From assembly GCA_023091735.1 (NCBI GenBank), contig JALKBU010000446.1:1-39707 (forward strand): a stretch of 39,707 bases of DNA, given 5' to 3'. The stretch's first letter is position 1. Each line of letters opens with the position of its first letter. Both the position numbers and the translations under genes were made by a program. Origin of the DNA: Trichomonas tenax (taxonomy: Eukaryota; Parabasalia; Trichomonadida; Trichomonadidae). The notes below the pieces were generated by a model. That model was not told where the DNA came from, did not search any database, and was given only the letters and a program-made list of their open reading frames with translations. Positions 33,574-39,707 of the stretch are shown here, piece after piece.

Positions 33574-34182
33574 TCACTTCCTATTCTCGCGAAGATAATA
33601 ATCAGGATGGCTGTAAATGATTCTTTGTTTGATTCTCCACCTGAGGTCATCTTGCCTATTCTCGTTGCCTGGAACGTAAGGATGTCTCGTTCTTTCATTT
33701 TCGCGCAATTCTTGAACAAAGTTTGGAGCGAGTGAGTGGATCTCGGATTTATAGATAGGGAACCTCCTTCTAATAGGTTTCATAACATGTGGTGGACGAA
33801 TAAATCCTTCTTTTGATACTTTTTCTTCAATCAACACTGGATAAGCAGAGAGCGGATCCCTCCTCTCATCGTATGGATTCTCGATGAAATTCGATGAATA
33901 TGAGTTATGTATTTCAGAGCATGTTTGTAATTGCAAATCAAGCGCTTCAACTTTCTTTTCCCAATTCGATACCTTCCCTTCCCACATCTCCATTTCATTT
34001 GGCATATCTTGTGACGGCCCTAATTTCTTTGGTTTCTTCCTTTTCGCTGAATTTTTCTTCGTTTTTTGCTTTCTGACAGGCGATTCCTGATTTTCTTCGA
34101 GGCTCTTGCAAAACGCGGCAATTATGTCGTCTGGCGCATTAATGCCGGCGTTTCTCAAAACTTCTGCAACTCTTTCTTCCAT
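33574..34182 (-). CDS. Possible HYLS1-like basal-body protein, 202 residues
   Basis: The 202-residue protein begins with a small helical module (EERVAEVLRNAGINAPDDII), continues with a strongly basic region (KQKTKKNSAKRKKPKK) and a coiled segment (EMWEGKVSNWEKKVEALDLQ), and ends with an Arg/Pro/Tyr-rich part: ERRDPLSAYPVL, RPPHVMKPIRRRFPIYKSE, NERTRHPYVPG. The order of an N-terminal helical module and a C-terminal DP-S-Y / RPP-type segment recalls HYLS1, the centriole protein needed for cilium formation. The match is by pattern, not by a diagnostic residue set, so it is tentative; otherwise it is an unknown basic protein. AAAAGTGACAAAA lies about 35 bp upstream of the ATG on the coding strand. 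Confidence 0.5.
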   Translation of the reverse strand: MEERVAEVLRNAGINAPDDIIAAFCKSLEENQESPVRKQKTKKNSAKRKKPKKLGPSQDMPNEMEMWEGKVSNWEKKVEALDLQLQTCSEIHNSYSSNFIENPYDERRDPLSAYPVLIEEKVSKEGFIRPPHVMKPIRRRFPIYKSEIHSLAPNFVQELRENERTRHPYVPGNENRQDDLRWRIKQRIIYSHPDYYLRENRK

Positions 34183-34508
34183 AATTTTGTTCCTTAACGT
34201 ATAGCTTTTGTCACTTTTACTAATTTTGATTCTTCAAAATCATCAAGTTTTGCTATGATAACACACATCATTTGTTATTCATTTTTGCATAACTTGCCAA
34301 ATCTCATTATTTTGTTGAGTTACAACACTGAATATCAATATAATATGTAAAATTATATTATATTATTTGATTTCATCGTTGAGAATCTTAGATTCAATTG
34401 CAGTGCATGCATATTTGTGATTGAGTGATTTGTGAAGTTGGTTTTAAGTATTTAGAATGAAAAAGATAAAAATTAGTAATATGGATGAAAAGAGGATCAA
34501 TAATACGC
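34183..34508. other. Short spacer with one AAAAGTGACAAAA motif
   Basis: It lies between two minus-strand genes. The motif (34209-34221 region, minus strand) belongs to the HYLS1-like gene. The rest is AT-rich with a TATAATATAA-type stretch near 34345-34370. Confidence 0.45.
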
Positions 34509-35249
34509 TTAGTGCCTTGGTCTACGGGATTGATTGCCTTTCTTTGGTGACATGCTTGTATTAACAATATCACTTAATTTTTTGCTTGCTCTTTGAAGGT
34601 TTTCAGCAATCTCTTTCAAGTTTTCAGCAACATCATTGTCAGCTTCGTCATCATATTCGTATTCATCTTCAGAATATCCATATTCGTTATCATAATCTGA
34701 GTAATAATCGTCCTGCATTTGTTGCATCTGGCTTTGTCTCTCGAGTTCCTTGCGCATTCTGACTTCAGCGAGGATCTGCTCGACTTTTTGTTTTCTCTCG
34801 AATTCGTATTGTGCGCGAGCTCTTGCTACGGCTTCAGCTTCTCTCTTCCTTTGTTCCATTGCTTGTTGCATACGGACTTTCTGAATCCTACGCTCAATTA
34901 ATCTCTGAATCTTTGGATCTGGCTTGTATGGCTGTGCATGTTGGCAGCGGTGATGATGACGTGACTCATTCTTTGATCTGGAGTTTTCTCGGATCTCTCT
35001 TGAGCAACGGCTGCAGAGAACTTTGTTTTCGTGGTGATTTCTGTGTGAATGTCCATGCATCCTCCTTCTCTTGTGCCTTTCATTCTTCTTTGGTGATTCT
35101 ATCATTACTTCGGATGCTTCCTCTTCGACATTATCATAGTCATCCCTCGAAATGATGACAGCCTTGTATTTCTTGGGGGAGTTCCTAATAAGCTCCTTGA
35201 GAAGTTGGTCTTTAGCCGCTCGCATGTCCTCAGTCTGCATGAAAGACAT
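34509..35249 (-). CDS. Charged coiled-coil protein with Cys/His cluster, 246 residues
   Basis: The 246-residue protein starts MSFMQTEDMRAAKDQLL. Residues about 70-115 are basic and His-rich with CSRCSREI and a later HHHRCQH, four potential zinc ligands, but spacing matches no known finger. Residues about 120-185 form a long Arg/Glu/Gln coiled coil (RRIQKVRMQQAMEQRKREAE). The region near 195-220 is acidic and Tyr-rich (DYYSDYDNEYGYSEDEYEYD), and a final helix (NLKEIAENLQRASKKLSDIV) precedes a basic tail. It is probably a structural or cytoskeletal protein. No family is recognised. Confidence 0.65.
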   Translation of the reverse strand: MSFMQTEDMRAAKDQLLKELIRNSPKKYKAVIISRDDYDNVEEEASEVMIESPKKNERHKRRRMHGHSHRNHHENKVLCSRCSREIRENSRSKNESRHHHRCQHAQPYKPDPKIQRLIERRIQKVRMQQAMEQRKREAEAVARARAQYEFERKQKVEQILAEVRMRKELERQSQMQQMQDDYYSDYDNEYGYSEDEYEYDDEADNDVAENLKEIAENLQRASKKLSDIVNTSMSPKKGNQSRRPRH

Positions 35250-35534
35250 CTTTTTGATATAAAAAAATTGTTTCTAACCGTTCGCGTATAAAAATCTTTA
35301 CAACAAATTTTGAGGGTTATTTCACCATCCCAAAATATTCAATGACATCCCTCAAATAAAACATTCCCTTTTTATCATTGCTATCCGCTCTATTTCATAT
35401 TCCTTTGATGTGATGTGTGGCTCGTTCCTGATTACTCAAAGCCTTTCCTCACATTCATGGGCTTTATACAACTCTGTTTTCGAGCTAAAAAAACAAAAAT
35501 GAAAATCGATGATTCAAGAAGAACGAAATCTTGA
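35250..35534. other. Upstream region of the coiled-coil gene
   Basis: This AT-rich stretch has no clear promoter array. No gene is seen. Confidence 0.35.
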
Positions 35535-35735
35535 ATAATAAGAAGCATTGACGAGAACAATTCCCACTGTCTCTCTAATGTATTATCTAATCTTCTTCGC
35601 AATTACTTTTATTCGAATGATATTGAATAAATTCCTATTGAGTATTGCTTGTCATATGAAGAATATGTTACAAAGGCGCTTCAGCATGCCAATCATATTC
35701 CAAGCTATGGCCTTATCTCATTGAACCAAAATTGA
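35535..35735 (+). pseudogene. Coding remnant with one internal stop, unknown family
   Basis: A single plus frame of 66 codons reads as normal protein on both sides of one TAA at 35628-35630: NNSHCLSNVLSNLLRNYFYS before it, and PIEYCLSYEEYVTKALQHAN then HIPSYGLISLNQN after it. There is no start codon. Continuity of protein-like sequence through the stop indicates a recently decayed gene fragment. Confidence 0.5.
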
Positions 35736-35955
35736 TATGTTATTGGATGATATTTTGATTTGAATGATAATCAATGTGTTTATACTTGTATTTGATTACC
35801 AAATATAAAAGCATTCATTTCTTATATCTACCGATTGAATAATTTCATTATATGCATTAATTATTTGAAATATGATGAAAAGTAACCTTTTTACAAGTTG
35901 TATGGATACAATAAATCAATGATATTACTAATATAAACAATTCTGATCTAAATCT

Positions 35956-36072
35956 CTAATTTTCGAAATTCCAAAATATATCTTTGTACTCAGTGTTAAG
36001 CAGAAAGGGTGTATGATCTTTCACATAAGTTGGCCTGAACTCATCACAGAAAAGAGAGAATATCGAAATGAT
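35956..36072 (-). pseudogene. Coding remnant, 38 codons, unknown family
   Basis: The minus frame between a double stop (36073-36078) and a TAG (35956-35958) reads FSLFCDEFRPTYVKDHTPFL then LNTEYKDIFWNFEN, which is protein-like. The frame upstream of the double stop also looks translated (VTSILEVE). There is no start codon. It is probably the tail of a dead gene. Confidence 0.4.
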
Positions 36073-36529
36073 CTACTATTCGACCTCAAGAATTGAGGTT
36101 ACGTCTTGTAATAGTTAAGAAGCATCTAAGAAGATGATGGAAAATATATGTTTACAAATAAACACACGAAATGTTGAGAATTAAAATGTCAAGTTAACAT
36201 GTTTTATGTCCGAGAGCAACATAGCATTGAAAGCGGCAATGGTCTATACAAGTGCTATTGAATTGTCAACTATACATCTATGGATAACGCATAATATAAT
36301 AATCGAATAAATATTATTGTATTTTCTCATTTTCTATTAACTGGATATCAATATCTTAGGATTTGACGTTGATCTGATCATGATCCAACATCACATGACG
36401 AAAACCGAATATAAAATGGCAAATGAGCTAAAATGGGAATCTCAAATATAAGTTGATAATAATCAAATAGTATATCATAAATCTTAAAGTAAAAATATGT
36501 TTGCCTTAAAAATATTGAATCCAAATTGA

Positions 36530-36685
36530 TATTATAAAGATAATTTCTCAATTCCTTATAGATGTGGAAGAGCCACAGATGTAACAGAATGTATTTGCAA
36601 AGAGAGAGCTGGCGCAAAGCAAATTAATTATGACGAAAAAATAGAATATTTGCTTTATGAAAAAATAAAAAAGGTTCAATTTTGA
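36530..36685 (+). pseudogene. Coding remnant, 51 codons, Cys-containing
   Basis: The plus frame between TGA stops reads YKDNFSIPYRCGRATDVTEC, then ICKERAGAKQINYDEKIEYL. There is no ATG. Three Cys within 15 residues could be part of a metal site in the original protein, but no family is recognised. The block is GC-richer than its flanks. Confidence 0.35.
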
Positions 36686-36802
36686 TTTCTTTAATTTTAG
36701 CAAGGAAGTGTTTATTAGAATGCAAAAAGAAAGATTTTCTTTCTTAATTTATCGGGATAAAAAAGACCGAAATTATGTAATTTGGCGTTCTTGATGATTT
36801 AT

Positions 36803-37276
36803 TTACTCTTCGCGAACGACAGACCACTTCGGGTACCAAAATACAGGAGTGATCTGATCTTCTAAGAATGAGCAAAAGATAACAGTCTGTGTTTGATCAC
36901 CCGGTGGCCTGTAGAAGTGGAAATCTCTGAACTTAGCGGAAACCCAGCGAACGAGATGAGCAAAAGACAAGACGAATGGATTTGATTGTTCAATTGTGTT
37001 CATCTGATGTTGCTGCTTTATCAATTGGACGTAATCCTTAGCCCACAAAATAAGCTTATCTTTTGTCCAGTTAAGTTCTACAAGTTTGAAATCGCGAACA
37101 AGATTAATAGCAACTTCTACGGAATTTGGATTATCTGGAGGAAGATCTTCGTTGAATATAGCTTTAAATTTGCCGCGCACGACATAAACACCTTTCTCGG
37201 TATCCTCCTGGAAAGGATAGTGCTCATCTAGAAAGACATGGCCTGTAAAGATATCTTTATAGCGAACGGCTGTCAT
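36803..37276 (-). CDS. TPT1-like: Translationally controlled tumour protein (TCTP) homologue
   Basis: The 157-residue protein matches TCTP at both ends: RYKDIFTGHVFLDEHYPFQE with GVYVVRGKF (family IYKDxFTGDE...VYEVxGK) at the N-terminus, and KFRDFHFYRPPGD then ITPVFWYPKW (family NxxxxxFYxGExxxxxxxxxxxxYxxxxxTPxxxxxK) at the C-terminus. The middle keeps the helical VEVAINLVRDFKLVEL / KLILWAKDYVQLIKQQ hairpin. It is slightly shorter than the usual 165-172 residues, with a reduced flexible loop. TCTP is an abundant cytosolic protein linked to growth, calcium and tubulin binding. A 9-bp inverted repeat lies 19 bp upstream of the ATG. Confidence 0.8.
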   Translation of the reverse strand: MTAVRYKDIFTGHVFLDEHYPFQEDTEKGVYVVRGKFKAIFNEDLPPDNPNSVEVAINLVRDFKLVELNWTKDKLILWAKDYVQLIKQQHQMNTIEQSNPFVLSFAHLVRWVSAKFRDFHFYRPPGDQTQTVIFCSFLEDQITPVFWYPKWSVVREE

Positions 37277-37294
37277 CTAAAAACCGCCGGTAGC

Positions 37295-37318
37295 CGTAAA
37301 TTGACTTCACAATTTACG
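37295..37318. promoter_or_regulatory. 9-bp perfect inverted repeat upstream of the TCTP gene
   Basis: CGTAAATTG (37295-37303) and CAATTTACG (37310-37318) are perfect inverse complements around the 6-nt spacer ACTTCA. It lies 19 bp before the ATG at 37276, so it is either a dimer-binding operator or a 5' leader hairpin. Confidence 0.45.
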
Positions 37319-39707
37319 AAACTCGATTTAATACCCTTCTGGCTTTGCATATAGACTGCCACTGGACTATATAAGCCAAGGTCTTAATGACATAGACAAA
37401 TTCGAATCTTTCGTTTATTGAATAAAATATCACTTTGATATTTTTGGATTTCATTGTGAAATATAGCCACTATACATTAAGGCATTGTTAAACCTTTGGT
37501 TAGATCGATAAATAAATTTTGAAGTACGTTTTTATTCGATATCCGCCGATAGTTGACGCCACATGAATCAATTTTCATTAAAATTCATCCCAAAATGAAG
37601 AAAAATCGATGTCGACGTTTACGGGTACGGTACAGCCAGTTGTCACTTTTCACAAAAATGGAAAATCCAACATCAGAAGGGTTTTGGGTAAAAACACTCA
37701 AAATTGCTTAAACCCATAGTCACGCTATTTCTATAGAGGGTTCGAAAACCGCGCAAAAGAGTTGCTAAATCAACAATAATCCAAGCAATCTTGAATCAAT
37801 ATCTTTATAAATATCATAATTTGGCATAAATACTATACTGATATATGCATTTACCTGCATTCATGCGCTTTTATATTCTTAAGCAAGTAGAAAAAACAAA
37901 AAAGAATACCTACAAAATAATTTGGTATTAGTTGATAAAACTACTCTTACCAGATTGCCATTGATAATGCGGCATTTTGAACTGCGTTTATTGTATAGCT
38001 TAGCGATTTATTTTTTGAGATTGAATCGATATTTTTGCAAAGAAAAAGATTTGGACGAACAAGCTTGCTGTGTGAGGTAGCTTACGTGATTTTTAAATAA
38101 TTTAATGTCCGAATTTTGAACTTTTGTGTTGAATTAAAATAAATAAAATAATGGTCAATCGAAGTACTAAGTTATGGTAGGGAAATGGTTGTATTCTTTG
38201 TTGTTAGTTGTAGTTCGACGATTTATTGTGATTTTGATAAACATGATTTTAGATTACCCTAACTGGTCGATATGATAGCTCTGGTTGTAGTCACTCACAT
38301 GTGGCGTGAGTAGAAAAATCCATTCTTGTTGGAAAATTCGTCTAAAAGAAGAAGCAGCGTCGGCAACGAAAAGCTAAATTTAAAAAATGTAGAAAATCGC
38401 TCAAAAGATAAAAAACGGAATCACCTACATTGCATCAAAATCACTATATCCTTGTTTTTTATAAGAAAATTTCAATTTACTTGAAATATACATGTAATAT
38501 GGAATTATTCAATATTCCATCATAATAATTCATGAAAAGAGTCTAGGCCTCAGAAAAACAGGTATCTACATAGTATGCAGATCACACTTTTCAACTTTTT
38601 TTGCGAAAATAACAATTGCTGACGCTCCACTAACGTTCTGTGTCAAATTAGAGTCAGTTTTTATAAATTGTTATTTGGTCGAATTCTCTAATTCACTGCA
38701 TAGAATTGGCTATGTGCACTATATCTATTTGTTGCTTTTTTGTTGTTTTATCAAATAAAACATGGTCAGCATTAGCATTAGCAGAATTGTATCAACTCTG
38801 GGGGTCAGAACCAGATCAAACATGTATGGGCAAATATAACTCTTATGTGATGCAATACATAGTTGTAGTGTTAAACATATATAACATCGTTTCATGTTTT
38901 TCATTAACAATTTGTTATCAGCTTATTATTGAGCAAATAGAAATATTTATTATAAATATATCACATACCTATAACATAGTAACATATTACAAATAATACA
39001 AACTCCTAATTGAATAATTGTTCAGTATCTTTATTTATAAATACACGAAATCATTGCCGAGACGACAATATGCATAGATGCATGCACATATTGCATGTTT
39101 TTAATGTGATACACCAACTTATACTCATAGCCTCCCAATGAATTTGGTGAAATTATTGATTAATTAAAATAAAGTTTTCAAAAATAAAAACGTTAAAAAA
39201 TAAATCGCATCATATATACTATTTTAGTAATGTAAACGGTGTCAAATAAATTGTGAAAAAACGTGACTTTTAACCTTATCCACTTTTAAAAACATGGTTT
39301 ATTATAATATTTACATAATAGCAATGCTAATTTTGCCAATTTTGGTCGCTAAAAACCAAATTTAAGAGTTAAAACATTTCAGCGTCACTGAATTTTGGCA
39401 GTATTTTTCCTTCTGCGGTGTTGTCCCGCGACCTTCATAACTTTTTATCTGATCAATATTTTTTCGATTTGAAAGTACTTTCATATACATATTGATAGTT
39501 GTCTATCCGGTGGTATAAGTGGCACAGTCTATATATCTATCAAATCATTGTTTGCATTACAAATCGTCCAAAAATATACAATTTCCAGCATAAATGTATG
39601 CGCTACTATGCAGCATATGATATTTTTATGTGTATTATTGATTCAAATGCCTCTTATACGCTTAAAATTAAAAACGCAACTAATTCGTTAATTGATTTGA
39701 GGGCGAT
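37319..39707. other. Long stretch without a supported gene
   Basis: The 2.4 kb hold no convincing frame. A hydrophobic 94-codon plus frame (ATG 38712 to 38996) has AT-rich composition typical of non-coding DNA and was not accepted. Short features: TTTTGGTCGCTAAAAACCAAA (an imperfect inverted repeat near 39340-39360), several TGCAT repeats near 39069-39100, and a GGTTCGAAAACC stretch at 37739-37750 that mimics a tRNA B box. GC-richer patches near 37600-37660, 38290-38370 and 39415-39440 could be worn gene remnants. Confidence 0.4.

Noticed and set aside
37739..37750. GGTTCGAAAACC resembling a tRNA B box
   Set aside because: No A box, acceptor stem or anticodon arm can be placed around it.
38712..38996. 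94-codon hydrophobic plus-strand frame
   Set aside because: Composition follows AT-rich background, no promoter motif precedes it, and the sequence lacks domain-like regularity.
1..39707. CRISPR array, bacterial operons or integrated virus
   Set aside because: No spacer-repeat pattern, no ribosome-binding sites and no viral hallmark gene; gene content is eukaryotic throughout.

Overview
The window looks like nuclear DNA of a parabasalid protist, most likely Tritrichomonas foetus or a close relative. The DNA is very AT-rich. All the recognisable eukaryotic genes are intronless, intergenic regions are short, and start codons sit close to repeated promoter-like motifs. The protein types also fit: a large many-pass membrane protein ending in a class III cyclase fold, a CARMIL-like leucine-rich-repeat (LRR) protein, armadillo and ankyrin sequences, a mucolipin-type channel, a CK1-family kinase and centrin. 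The species assignment is inference from gene content, not from a marker gene.

Layout. 1-1.5 kb: the start of a repeated gene leaving the window on the left, AT-rich spacer, a decayed gene with 40-bp tandem repeats, then an array of G-tracts leading into a small gene (1537-1836). 2-6.3 kb: a catalytically degenerate enolase-like gene, divergent from a small unknown gene, then a CARMIL-like LRR gene. 6.4 kb: a 106-bp inverted-repeat element abutting a 1132-residue unknown protein gene. 10.5-13.8 kb: an armadillo-like protein and a mucolipin/polycystin-like channel. 14.2-18.5 kb: a Gln/Met-rich protein and a tandem 3'-5' exonuclease-like protein. 18.9-26.1 kb: a CK1-like kinase with a CaaX tail, a tRNA-Ile, a possible Myb-like protein, the CAF1/POP2 deadenylase, an LRR protein, centrin and a BRCT-like phosphoprotein. 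26.7-31.4 kb: the 1563-residue cyclase-family membrane protein. 31.4-33.6 kb: a decayed region with a second inverted-repeat element, a motif array, gene remnants and a second copy of the left-edge repeat. 33.6-37.3 kb: a possible HYLS1-like basal-body protein, a charged coiled-coil protein, three gene remnants and a TCTP homologue. 37.3-39.7 kb: no supported gene.

The intact genes do not form one pathway. Several fit general cell biology of a flagellate: centrin and possibly HYLS1-like (basal body), CAF1 (mRNA deadenylation), TCTP, and CK1 and cyclase-type signalling. The most distinctive signals are four. First, short TGAC-core motifs recur with about 18-21 bp spacing in several upstream regions. 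Second, two near-identical inverted-repeat elements of about 105 bp have a conserved interior. Third, three proteins keep an enzyme fold but have lost its catalytic residues (enolase-like, cyclase-like, first exonuclease-like domain). Fourth, a eukaryotic-type tRNA-Ile carries a GAT anticodon.
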